NCBI GenBank assembly: GCA_900543875.1
Contig: UQSV01000024.1
Coordinates: 1 to 25,998 of the forward strand
From: an uncultured Coriobacteriaceae bacterium
Lineage (GTDB): Bacteria > Actinomycetota > Coriobacteriia > Coriobacteriales > Atopobiaceae
DNA: 25,998 nt
Direction of reading: 5' to 3'
Positions 7,206 to 14,454 of this stretch are shown in pieces. The notes beneath the pieces were generated by a model. That model ran no database searches, had not been told where the DNA came from, and saw only the letters and a program-made list of their open reading frames with translations. A program made the position numbers and the translations under genes. Numbering within the stretch: position 1 is the first letter of the stretch; every line of letters starts with the position of its first letter.

Positions 7206-7523
7206 TGGGCGCTTGCCGCGCGCCACTGCAAATGTTTAATTTGGCTTACTTATTGTAGCCGCAACCGCGTGACGGGGGCTTGGACGCGGGTTTGGGCGGG
7301 CCTTCTGAGGGGGCTAGATGCCTGGCATGGCGTGAGGCTGGCCGGACTGTCGGGATGACGCAAGCGCGTCGGTATACGCGTGCCCGTCTCGTCGCTGGGC
7401 GCCGCTCGCATAGGTAAAGCCCCTTCTGGCAGAACGGCTACTTTCAGGTTTAATTCAATCTGCTACCGTGGAGTCTCAAGGGGAGGGCGGAAGGGCCTTC
7501 CCGCTCATGTTCAAAGGAGCAGC
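7206..7523. other. Divergent intergenic region with a possible lipoprotein promoter
   Basis: About 320 nt between divergent genes. On the plus strand an extended -10-like TGCTACCGT (7461-7469) has only a poor -35 (TTTCAG, 7442-7447). A ggaag-ggc-cttcc stem (about 7488-7500) precedes the AAAGGAG ribosome binding site. On the minus strand toward the HMA gene there is an AT-rich stretch (about 7232-7258) that could hold its promoter. Nothing stronger was seen. Confidence 0.3.
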
Positions 7524-8135
7524 ATGAACACCAACGCCCTCATTCGCCGCGCCGGCGCGCTTGTCGCAACGCTCGCCCTGGCTCTCACGAGCACGCTGGG
7601 CCTTTCGGCCTGCGGTGGCCCCAAGCCCGAGGAAGTCATCAAGCAGCAGGTCAAGCTTGAGCTCGACACGATCAAGCAGGCCGATGCCGACACGATCAAG
7701 TCTGTCCTGGGCGAGGACGAGTGGAACAGCCTCTCCAGCAGCGGCATGGACGTCGAACAGTTCTACAACGGCTGCGTGAAGCACTTCTCCTACGAGGACC
7801 CCACGGTCAAGGTCGACGGTGACAACGCCACCGTCACGATTCCGGTCACCAACGTCGACATCGCCCAGGTCTTCGAGACCTGGACCGCCGACGCCCTCAA
7901 CTACGCCAGCTCCGAGGAGGCCCAGGCCGACTACGCCGAGCTGGGCGAGGATGGCATTGCCGCCAAGCTCTTCGAGAAGCTCTACACCGCCCTTGGCGCC
8001 GACGACGCGCCCATCAAGACGGCCGACGTCCAGATTGACTTCACCAAGGACAGCGACGGCTCCTGGAACCCGACCGACAGCGACCAGCTGGGCTCGCTGC
8101 TCTTTGCGGGTGTCGACCCCTCGACGATTGGCTAG
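7524..8135 (+). CDS. Secreted lipoprotein, function unknown
   Basis: A 203-residue protein with a clear lipoprotein signal: NALIRRA basic start, hydrophobic core (about 11-25) and lipobox LSAC with the lipidated cysteine at C30. The mature part is acidic, without membrane spans. It alternates helix-like stretches (EEVIKQQVKLELDTIKQAD) and beta-like ones (DNATVTIPVTNVDI), in the style of small NTF2-like/DUF5105-like lipoproteins of Gram-positives, but I cannot assign it to a family with confidence. ATG 7524 has AAAGGAG at 7514-7519; the longer reading frame upstream lacks such a site. It is monocistronic: its stop abuts the stop of folA on the opposite strand, and its terminator lies inside folA. 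Confidence 0.85.
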   Translation: MNTNALIRRAGALVATLALALTSTLGLSACGGPKPEEVIKQQVKLELDTIKQADADTIKSVLGEDEWNSLSSSGMDVEQFYNGCVKHFSYEDPTVKVDGDNATVTIPVTNVDIAQVFETWTADALNYASSEEAQADYAELGEDGIAAKLFEKLYTALGADDAPIKTADVQIDFTKDSDGSWNPTDSDQLGSLLFAGVDPSTIG

Positions 8136-8675
8136 CTAGGCGCGAGCCCTCTCGTACGTGCAGAATTCGAAGGCGATTCCCTCCGGCGTCCGGAGGGGGT
8201 CGCCTTCTTCGTTTGTGCCAATGGCGTTGGCGAGGCGCCACGTGGGGTCGTCGTCGAGGTTGGGGAAGAACGTATCTGCCGGGCGCACGCAGTGGTTCTT
8301 GGTGACCTCGGCGCTGGCGCAGGCGCCAATGAGTGCCTGGTAGACCTGGCCGCCACCGATGACCCAGCACTGCTCGTCCGGCGCGAGGAGGTCAAGCGCT
8401 TCCTCGAGGGAGTGGGCCATCTCGGCACCCTCGCGCTCAAAGCTCGCGTCACGCGTCACCACGATGTTGTGGCGGTTCTTGAGGGGGCGTCCGCCTGGGA
8501 AGCTCTCGAGGGTTCGTCTGCCCATGAGCACGGTGTGTCCCGAGGTTTTTGCCACGAAGTGGCGCATGTCGGCGCGGTTCTCGACCACCATGTCGCCGGC
8601 CGCGCCGATGCCCCAGTCGTCGCAGACGGCGACGATGGCGTGGAGGTTGGGCAGGGGAGTGGCGGGGATGCTCAT
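8136..8675 (-). CDS. folA: Dihydrofolate reductase
   Basis: Reduces dihydrofolate to tetrahydrofolate with NADPH, regenerating the cofactor oxidised by ThyA. 179 residues. Family features: HAIVAVCDDWGIGAAGDMVV (substrate pocket, GIG loop), an acidic catalytic position in ENRADMRHF, the TVLMGRRTLESFPGGRPLKNR NADPH segment, VVTRD, and VIGGGQVYQALI, the conserved glycine turn. ATG 8675 follows AGGAGC at 8680-8685; a long upstream frame extension is the shadow of thyA. It lies 47 nt downstream of thyA in the same orientation, the common thyA-folA pairing. Its last codons encode an 18-bp inverted repeat that appears to serve as terminator for the convergent lipoprotein gene. Confidence 0.95.
   Translation of the reverse strand: MSIPATPLPNLHAIVAVCDDWGIGAAGDMVVENRADMRHFVAKTSGHTVLMGRRTLESFPGGRPLKNRHNIVVTRDASFEREGAEMAHSLEEALDLLAPDEQCWVIGGGQVYQALIGACASAEVTKNHCVRPADTFFPNLDDDPTWRLANAIGTNEEGDPLRTPEGIAFEFCTYERARA
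8169..8213 (+). terminator. Terminator of the lipoprotein gene, embedded in the folA coding end
   Basis: An 18-bp stem pairs 8169-8186 with 8190-8207 (two G-U pairs, no mismatch) around a 3-nt loop (cgt), followed on the plus strand by TTCGTTT. On the minus strand the bases past the stem are not T-rich, so polarity favours the lipoprotein transcript. It begins 34 nt after the lipoprotein stop. Confidence 0.82.
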
Positions 8676-8722
8676 GGTGGCTCCTGGGTTGTGGTGGCGC
8701 ATCGCGGGGTGCTCGCGTGCGG

Positions 8723-9571
8723 CTAGACGGCGATGGGAATGTTCGTGACCTGCGGGCCGTGCTCGTAGTTCTCGACGATGAGGTCGCTCGTCGTGAAGTC
8801 GTAGAAGTTCGCGATCTCGGGATTGAGCGTCACCGTGGGCGCCGGGTGCTGCGGGCGCGCGATGAGCTCGCGGATGATGTCGACGTGGCGGTCGTAGATG
8901 TGCGCGTCGGCGATGACGTGGACGAGCTGGCCGGCCTGCATGCCCACGCTCTGGGCCACCATCATGAGCAGGATGGCGTACTGGCAGACGTTCCAGTTGT
9001 TGGCCGCGAGCACGTCCTGGCTGCGCTGGTTGAGAATCATGTTGAGGGTGGGTGCGGCATCGCCGGGGTGCATCGTGACGTTGTAGGTGCAGCTGTAGGC
9101 GCACGGGTAGAGGTTCATCTCAGAGAGGTCCGCGAAGACGTAGGTGTTGGTTATGATGCGGCGCGAGAAGGGCGTGAGCGTAAGGTCGCGCAGCACGCGG
9201 TCCATCTGGTCGAAGTCGCCGTCGGCGTAGTGGCTCTTCTGGCCAATCTGGTAGCCGTAGGCCTTGCCGATCGATCCCGTCTCGTCTGCCCACTCGTCCC
9301 AGATGTGGCTCTTGAGGTCGTGGATGTTGTTGGACTTCTTCTGGTAGATCCACAGCACCTCGTCCATGGCGCTCTTGAGCGCGGTGCGGCGCAGGGTGAG
9401 CGCGGGGAACTCCTCGCGCAGGTCGTAGCGGTTGACCACGCCAAACTGCTTGATGGTGTAGGCGGGCGTGCCGTCCTCCCAGTGGGGGCGCACCTTCTGG
9501 CCCTCGGTGGTGGTGCCGTTGTCGAGGATGTCGGTGCACATGGCACAGAAGAGCTCGTCTGCCTTGCTCAT
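8723..9571 (-). CDS. thyA: Thymidylate synthase (ThyA type)
   Basis: Methylates dUMP to dTMP using methylene-tetrahydrofolate. 282 residues, near the size of the streptococcal ThyA-type enzymes. The nucleophile is C157 in NLYPCAYSC; QRSQD (182-186) binds phosphate, and the NNWNVCQYAILLMM and HIYDRHVD segments are the folate/dUMP-binding blocks. The sequence around the cysteine (YPCAYS in place of the PPCH of E. coli) marks a divergent branch. ATG 9571 is set by AAGGAG at 9575-9580; a reading frame extension upstream has no such site. It sits between an unknown membrane protein gene (75 nt upstream) and folA (47 nt downstream), all on the same strand. Confidence 0.95.
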   Translation of the reverse strand: MSKADELFCAMCTDILDNGTTTEGQKVRPHWEDGTPAYTIKQFGVVNRYDLREEFPALTLRRTALKSAMDEVLWIYQKKSNNIHDLKSHIWDEWADETGSIGKAYGYQIGQKSHYADGDFDQMDRVLRDLTLTPFSRRIITNTYVFADLSEMNLYPCAYSCTYNVTMHPGDAAPTLNMILNQRSQDVLAANNWNVCQYAILLMMVAQSVGMQAGQLVHVIADAHIYDRHVDIIRELIARPQHPAPTVTLNPEIANFYDFTTSDLIVENYEHGPQVTNIPIAV

Positions 9572-9646
9572 GGTTCTCCTTGGGTTGCGGTGGCGCGGGT
9601 GCCGGTGCGGGCTTGGGACAAGGGGCTGCGGGGGCATCGTCCCAGG

Positions 9647-10480
9647 TTACTTGCAGCTGGCCGAGTTGCCCAGGGCATGGGTGAGCTCGAGGGCTATGCC
9701 GGTGACCTCGGAGGCCTCGTCATCGAGGTCGGAGAGCTCGCGGGTCGTGTGGCCGCTGGGGTTCGTAACCATGTCGATGACCTGGGCAATCTTGTTCCAG
9801 CGGGTGAGGGCGTCGTCGCGGGCGTCGGTGAGGTTTTCGATGATGTCTGCGGCCTTGGTGCCGGTGACGCTGCTCTCTGCGGGTAGCTCCAGGGCCTCGA
9901 TGGCTTCGCTGGCAGACGCGGCGGCGTCTGCCGCGGCCTGGAGCTCGGAGGCGCGCGTGGCATCGTCGCCTGCCGCGGCCGCGGCGCGCAGGTGGCTCTT
10001 GACCTCGGCGGCCGAACTGGCGTCCCGGCTCGCGAGGGCCTTCACGTAGGTGGCCACCGCCTGCTGGGAGCCGGAGTAGTCAGAGGCAAAGACGTAGTCG
10101 GACACGGTGTACTCGATGCATCCCAGGTACTGGTCGAGGGCGTTGTCTGCCGTGAGGCTCTGGCCAGACGAGATGTCGTGCTCGTCGTCGATGCCAAGGT
10201 CGTCGAGCAGGTCGTCGTAGTCATCGTCATCGAAGGAGTAGGCGTTGGGGTCTTCCCAATCGATGCTCGTGCCCACGACCTCGAGCACGTTGCACAGCGT
10301 GAGGGCGAGGGCCACGAGCACCATGAGCACGACGGCCACGATGACGTAGGCGGCAACGCCGCTCCTGTTGTCTTGCGAGGTGGTTGCACTGGCGCTCTCG
10401 AGGACGGGCTGCTTGTCCTCGTCCTTCTCGTGCTTATGGTTGTTGACGTCGGGCTGCGATGTGGGCTGCTGGGTGCTCAT
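9647..10480 (-). CDS. Single-span membrane protein, function unknown
   Basis: A 277-residue protein not assignable to a family by eye. Residues 1-40 are polar and Gln/Lys-rich (cytoplasmic), 42-68 a single membrane span (VAAYVIVAVVLMVLVALALTL), 74-100 strongly acidic (SFDDDDYDDLLDDLGIDDE), and the rest an Ala-rich, mostly helical extracytoplasmic region with an ASELQAAADAAASASEAIEAL coiled-coil-like stretch near 175-200. It ends ...NSASCK. GGAGGAAG at 10484-10490 supports ATG 10480. It lies 36 nt after panD and 75 nt before thyA, so it is probably part of a panD-X-thyA-folA transcript, though no metabolic role is evident. Confidence 0.8.
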   Translation of the reverse strand: MSTQQPTSQPDVNNHKHEKDEDKQPVLESASATTSQDNRSGVAAYVIVAVVLMVLVALALTLCNVLEVVGTSIDWEDPNAYSFDDDDYDDLLDDLGIDDEHDISSGQSLTADNALDQYLGCIEYTVSDYVFASDYSGSQQAVATYVKALASRDASSAAEVKSHLRAAAAAGDDATRASELQAAADAAASASEAIEALELPAESSVTGTKAADIIENLTDARDDALTRWNKIAQVIDMVTNPSGHTTRELSDLDDEASEVTGIALELTHALGNSASCK

Positions 10481-10516
10481 GTCTTCCTCCCGATGCTTGG
10501 GCGCGTGAAGTGTGGC

Positions 10517-10909
10517 CTATTCGAGGTCCTCGAGCCTGCCGTGGCGCTCGTAGCGCGTGACGCGCGCAATTTTGTTGTCGTTGTCGACGAAGACGACGTG
10601 GGGCTTGGAGGTCTGGGCCTCCTCGGGGGTCATCTGCGCGTAGCACATGATGATGACCTTGTCGCCCGGGGTCACGAGGTGGGCGGCGGCGCCGTTGAGG
10701 CAGATGACGCCGCTGCCGGGCTCGCCTGCGATGACGTAGGTCTCGAGGCGGCTGCCGGAGTTGACGTCTGCCACCTGGACCTTCTCGTACTCGAGAATGC
10801 CAGCGGCGTCCATGAGCTGCTGGTCGATCGTGATCGAGCCGATGTAGTCGACCTCGGCCTGGGTGACCGTGGCGCGGTGGATCTTGCCCTTGAGCATGTT
10901 GAGGACCAT
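10517..10909 (-). CDS. panD: Aspartate 1-decarboxylase proenzyme
   Basis: Makes beta-alanine from L-aspartate for pantothenate synthesis. 130 residues, full length. The self-cleavage site is G24-S25 in YIGSITID, where Ser25 becomes the pyruvoyl group, at the same numbering as E. coli PanD; the [15 protein letters not shown]-terminus, LETYVI and [21 protein letters not shown] blocks are typical. ATG 10909 has GGAG about 10 nt upstream; ATG 10897 would match the short MLKGK start but has no site. The other pantothenate genes lie 6-8 kb away at 15510-18079, so panD is separated from panBC and sits instead upstream of thyA-folA. Confidence 0.95.
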   Translation of the reverse strand: MVLNMLKGKIHRATVTQAEVDYIGSITIDQQLMDAAGILEYEKVQVADVNSGSRLETYVIAGEPGSGVICLNGAAAHLVTPGDKVIIMCYAQMTPEEAQTSKPHVVFVDNDNKIARVTRYERHGRLEDLE

Positions 10910-10999
10910 GTGTCGCTGCTCCGTGTCTATGATGTGCCCGCGGCCGTGAGCTGCGGGTGAGGCGTCTTTTGCAACTTCCTAGGGTACAACGCATAGTGC

Positions 11000-11153
11000 G
11001 GGGCGGAGGCGAACCAACGTGGATTTCACAAGGTTCGCCTCCGTCCCGGCGGTTTCGTTCGGATATGCGAATGGGCGGGCGTCGCTGGCGGCGGGAGCGC
11101 GCACGTTGCGGTCGGTTGATGATCCGCGGCGGTAACAACCGACCGTGCCGTGC
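11000..11153. repeat. Two long inverted repeats in the pdxT-panD gap
   Basis: In the 314-nt gap (10910-11223). Stem 1: 11000-11015 with 11032-11047, 16 bp with one G-U and a 16-nt loop; its core cggaggcgaacc/ggttcgcctccg is perfect. Stem 2: cggtcggttg (11109-11118) with caaccgaccg (11136-11145), 10 bp, extended outward by gcacg/cgtgc (11101-11105 with 11149-11153) across a 3-nt internal loop. Neither is followed by a T run on either strand. They could be a structured leader of panD, paired Rho-dependent or read-through signals after pdxT, or intergenic repeat elements. No reading frame here looks coding. Confidence 0.7.
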
Positions 11154-11223
11154 GCACTTCCGGGTGGGCGAGGCGCGTCGTGTCTAGGGCGATGCCGTCC
11201 CGTTCAAGGGCGAGCGGCTGGGC

Positions 11224-11790
11224 CTAGAGCGAGAGGAACAGCTCGTGGACGCGTGGGTCTGCGTCGAGCTCGGGGTGGAAGGCGAGCCCGATCTGGCCTC
11301 CCTGCCTCACGGCCACGATGCGCCCCTCGTGGGCGGCGAGCACGTCAACGTTCGCGCCGGCCTCCATCACGAAGGGGGCGCGGATGAAGGTCGCGGGCAC
11401 CTCTCCCAGACTTTTGAGCTGCAGGTTCGTGTGAAAACTGCCCAGCTGGCGGCCGTAGGCGTTGCGTTGTACGAGAACGTCGAGCGTCGCCAGGCGCGGC
11501 GTGCCCTTGTCGTCGTGGGCGTCGAGGCGCCTGGCGAGCAGGATGAGGCCTGCGCAGGTGGCGAGCGTGGGCATCCCGGCCGCGATGCGCTCGCGCAGCG
11601 CCTCGAGCATGCCCAGCTCGGCCAGGAGCTTGCCCTGGGTGGTCGACTCTCCACCGGGCAGCACCAGGCGGTCGAACGGCTGGTCGAGGTCCGCTGCCTG
11701 GCGCAGCTCGACGACCTTCTCGCCCAGCTCGGCAAGCTTGGCCTCGTGCTCGGCAAACGCGCCCTGGACGGCGAGGACGGCGGTAGTCAC
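11224..11790 (-). CDS. pdxT: Pyridoxal 5'-phosphate synthase glutaminase subunit
   Basis: Class I-type glutaminase that supplies ammonia to PdxS in the DXP-independent vitamin B6 pathway. 188 residues, full length. The oxyanion/substrate loop is PGGEST (45-50), the nucleophile C79 in LATCAGLILL, and the dyad H172-x-E174 in LAFHPEL. The start is GTG 11790, which overlaps the pdxS stop by one base (TAGTG), implying translational coupling. The gene ends the pdxST operon; a 314-nt gap with long hairpins separates it from panD. Confidence 0.96.
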   Translation of the reverse strand: MTTAVLAVQGAFAEHEAKLAELGEKVVELRQAADLDQPFDRLVLPGGESTTQGKLLAELGMLEALRERIAAGMPTLATCAGLILLARRLDAHDDKGTPRLATLDVLVQRNAYGRQLGSFHTNLQLKSLGEVPATFIRAPFVMEAGANVDVLAAHEGRIVAVRQGGQIGLAFHPELDADPRVHELFLSL

Positions 11791-12671
11791 TAGCGACCAC
11801 GCTCCTCCATGATGATGTCGATCTCGTCGGCGTTGATGCCCACCATGGCCTCGCCGAGGTTCTTGGAGAGCTCGGCGATGAGCTTGGCGTCGGTGTAGTT
11901 GGCGACGGCCTTGACGATGGCGGCGGCGCGCTTGGCGGGGTTGCCGCTCTTGAAGATGCCCGAGCCAACGAAGACGCCTTCGGCGCCGAGCTGCATCATG
12001 AGCGCGGCGTCGGCGGGCGTGGCCACGCCGCCTGCGGCGAAGTTCACGACCGGGAGCTTGCCGTTCTCGTGGACGGAGCGCACGAGCTCGACGGGCACGG
12101 CGAGCTGCTTGGCGGCCTCGAAGAGCTCATCGTCGCGGAGGGCCACGACGTCGCGAATCTGCTTCTGGATCTTGCGCATGTGGCGCACGGCCTGAACGAC
12201 GTCGCCCGTGCCCGGCTCACCCTTGGTGCGGATCATCGTGGCGCCCTCGGCCACGCGGCGCAGGGCCTCGCCCAGGTCGCGCGCGCCGCAGACGAAGGGC
12301 ACGTCGAACTGGGTCTTGTCGATGTGGTAGGTGTCGTCGGCGGGGGTGAGGACCTCGGACTCGTCGATGTAGTCGATCTCGATGGCCTGCAGGATTTGGG
12401 CCTCGACGATGTGGCCGATGCGGCACTTGGCCATGACGGGAATCGAGACGGCCTGCTGGATGCCGGCGATCATGGCGGGGTCACTCATGCGGCTGACGCC
12501 GCCGGCCGCGCGGATGTCGGCGGGGATGCGCTCGAGGGCCATGACGGCGCAGGCGCCCGCCTCCTCGGCGATGCGCGCCTGCTCGGGGGTGGTGACGTCC
12601 ATGATGACGCCGCCCTTGAGCATCTGCGCTAGCTGGCGGTTGAGCTGGGTGCGGTCTTGGTTGGTTGCCAT
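11790..12671 (-). CDS. pdxS: Pyridoxal 5'-phosphate synthase lyase subunit
   Basis: Builds pyridoxal 5'-phosphate from ribose 5-phosphate, glyceraldehyde 3-phosphate and ammonia delivered by PdxT; the family forms a 12-subunit core decorated by PdxT. 293 residues, full length. D25 in GVIMDVT, the Schiff-base lysine K82 in VMAKCRIGH and the second lysine K150 in [10 protein letters not shown] are present, as is the phosphate-binding [23 protein letters not shown] site precedes ATG 12671. It is transcribed divergently from a MocR regulator, the usual PdxR-pdxST arrangement, so control by PLP level is likely. Confidence 0.97.
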   Translation of the reverse strand: MATNQDRTQLNRQLAQMLKGGVIMDVTTPEQARIAEEAGACAVMALERIPADIRAAGGVSRMSDPAMIAGIQQAVSIPVMAKCRIGHIVEAQILQAIEIDYIDESEVLTPADDTYHIDKTQFDVPFVCGARDLGEALRRVAEGATMIRTKGEPGTGDVVQAVRHMRKIQKQIRDVVALRDDELFEAAKQLAVPVELVRSVHENGKLPVVNFAAGGVATPADAALMMQLGAEGVFVGSGIFKSGNPAKRAAAIVKAVANYTDAKLIAELSKNLGEAMVGINADEIDIIMEERGR

Positions 12672-12707
12672 GCGTGCCTCCCGGTCTGGGTTGATTGGTA
12701 GCTCGAT

Positions 12708-12801
12708 ACCCTACGCCGAATCTGGCATTGGCAATATCTTCAGTTGGTGAGAAACTTGGCAGGTCAGAATAGGGTCAGGTGCGAGGAGCTGGTAGGGTCA
12801 G
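12708..12801. promoter_or_regulatory. Divergent pdxS/pdxR-like control region with TAGGGT repeats
   Basis: The 130-nt divergent gap contains TAGGGTCAG twice in direct orientation (12770-12778 and 12793-12801, 23 bp apart), a partial aggtcag (12761-12767), and an inverted ACCCTA (12708-12713). MocR/PdxR regulators are known to bind paired repeats between pdxR and pdxST, so these are good operator candidates. A weak -35 (TTGGTG, 12744-12749) could serve the regulator gene. The second TAGGGTCAG runs directly into its ATG, which would let the protein block its own translation start or transcription. Confidence 0.5.
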
Positions 12802-14220
12802 ATGCTCGACTACGACATGGCGGCGCATGGCAGCGAGAGCCTCTATGGCTATCTCTACCAGAGCATTCGTGACGATATTGTCGAAGGCGAGATTGCGGCG
12901 GGGTCGCGCCTGCCCTCGAAGCGCTCGCTGGCCGAGCACCTGGGCGTGAGTGTCGCCACGGTCGAGGGGGCCTATGGCCAGCTGGTGGCGGAGGGGTACG
13001 TGAGCGCCCGCGCCCGCAGTGGCTACTACGCGTGCGACCTGCCGGGCATGGTGGTGCATGTGGCGTCGCCGCAGGTAAATGCTGCCGTCCATGCCTCGGG
13101 CGATAGCCAGACGGACTTGTCGCGGCCGGCCGGCGCCTCGCTCGACGCGGCGCGGCTCTGGAGCCGCGCCCTGCGCCAGACGCTCACGTGCGAGCCCGAG
13201 GAGGAGGTGTTCTGCCCGGCCCCTGCCCAGGGAACGCTGCGGCTGAGGCGTGCCATCGCGGCTCATCTGCGCCAGACGCGCGGACTTGTCGTGGATCCCG
13301 CCCGCATCGTGGTGGGCGCGGGTGCTCAGATGCTCGACGTGATGATTGCCCAGCTCATGGGCCAGGCCAGCGTGTTTGCGCTCGAGGATCCGGGGTACGT
13401 GAGGCTCACGAGGATCTACGAGGCGTGCGGGTGCGGCGTGCGCCATGTTCCGCTCGATGGGCAGGGCGTGCAGATGGCGGGGCTTGAGGCATCGGGCGCA
13501 AACGTGCTCCACCTCATGCCGTCCCACCAGTTCCCCACGGGGCTCGTGACGTCAATAAGCCGCAGATACGAGCTTATGGGCTGGACCTCTGCCCAGGAGG
13601 GGCGCTGGCTTGTCGAAGACGACTACGACTGCGAGTTTCGCCTGGCGGGGCGTCCCGTGCCGGCACTTGCGAGCATCGACGCGGGCGGGCGTGTCATCTA
13701 CACCAACACGTTCTCCAAGAGCTTGGGCGCGGCCCTGCGCCTCGCCTACATGGTGCTTCCCGAGGAGCTGATGGAGCGCTATAGCCGTGATCTGGGCTTT
13801 TACTCGAGCACCGTGAGCTCGGTGCAACAGGTTGCGCTGGCTCGCATTCTCGAGGGCGGCGACTACGAGCGTCACGTGGCGCGCGTCCGCAAGCGCTGCC
13901 GCGATCTGCGCGACGAGCTCGTGGGTGCCCTGCGCGCGCGACCCGATGCTGGCAGGATTGGCATAGAGCAGGCAGACACCGGCCTTCACCTGGTGCTTCG
14001 CGTGGACACCAAGGCCAGCGAGGAAGAGATTGCCGCCCGCGCCGTTGCGGCGGGTCTGCCCGAAGCGTGCCTCGTGCCCCTGTCGCGCTACGCCTTTGAG
14101 CGCGCGGGCGGCGACCGAAGCGGCGCTGCGCGCCGCTTCGTCGTGTCCTACGACGCCCTCGACCCCACCCGCGTCGCGATCCTGGCCTCTTTGGCCTTCG
14201 ACGAGCCATCCCTTAAATAG
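12802..14220 (+). CDS. MocR-family (GntR HTH plus aminotransferase-like) regulator, PdxR-like
   Basis: Transcription regulator of 472 residues. Residues about 10-80 form a GntR winged helix (SIRDDIVEGEIAAGSRLPSKRSLAEHLGVS, then TVEGAYGQLVAEGYV). From about 115 follows a fold-type I aminotransferase domain with the PLP aspartate region EDDYDCEF (272-279), HQFPTG (242-247) and the PLP lysine K306 in TNTFSKSLG. Divergence from pdxST implies the PdxR role, sensing PLP and controlling B6 synthesis. ATG 12802 is the first in-frame start after a stop at 12793; AGGAG (12784-12788) is 13 nt away, so translation may be weak or begin at ATG 12817. No terminator stem follows, only a T-rich stretch (14231-14236). 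Confidence 0.92.
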   Translation: MLDYDMAAHGSESLYGYLYQSIRDDIVEGEIAAGSRLPSKRSLAEHLGVSVATVEGAYGQLVAEGYVSARARSGYYACDLPGMVVHVASPQVNAAVHASGDSQTDLSRPAGASLDAARLWSRALRQTLTCEPEEEVFCPAPAQGTLRLRRAIAAHLRQTRGLVVDPARIVVGAGAQMLDVMIAQLMGQASVFALEDPGYVRLTRIYEACGCGVRHVPLDGQGVQMAGLEASGANVLHLMPSHQFPTGLVTSISRRYELMGWTSAQEGRWLVEDDYDCEFRLAGRPVPALASIDAGGRVIYTNTFSKSLGAALRLAYMVLPEELMERYSRDLGFYSSTVSSVQQVALARILEGGDYERHVARVRKRCRDLRDELVGALRARPDAGRIGIEQADTGLHLVLRVDTKASEEEIAARAVAAGLPEACLVPLSRYAFERAGGDRSGAARRFVVSYDALDPTRVAILASLAFDEPSLK

Positions 14221-14454
14221 GTTAATCAACTTTTTCTTGCTTAGATCTCTGACTCTGGAGTAGACGGTCGATTGCATCTTGCAAAAACCCAGTTGAGTGA
14301 AGTCACAATGGCCTTTCTACTTTGATGGGTGCGGCACAAGCACGAAATAGTTGATTAGGATTCGCCGCCGCAGCGCGTTTGCCGAAATCCCCTTCGTCTC
14401 GCTGCTCGCCGAAGCGTTGTCTGTTAGTTTCTTTCTACCGAGGAAGGGGGCATC
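14221..14454. other. AT-richer gap with a 9-bp inverted pair
   Basis: A 234-nt region, lower in GC than its surroundings at its left end. taatcaact (14223-14231) and its exact reverse complement agttgatta (14349-14357) lie 117 bp apart. No gene, mobile-element gene or convincing promoter was found; AGGAAGGGGG (14441-14450) is the ribosome binding site of the next gene. Confidence 0.4.

Noticed and set aside
8549..9886. 445-codon open frame on the plus strand across folA and thyA
   Set aside because: Spans two well-identified genes on the other strand and has no domain or ribosome binding site.
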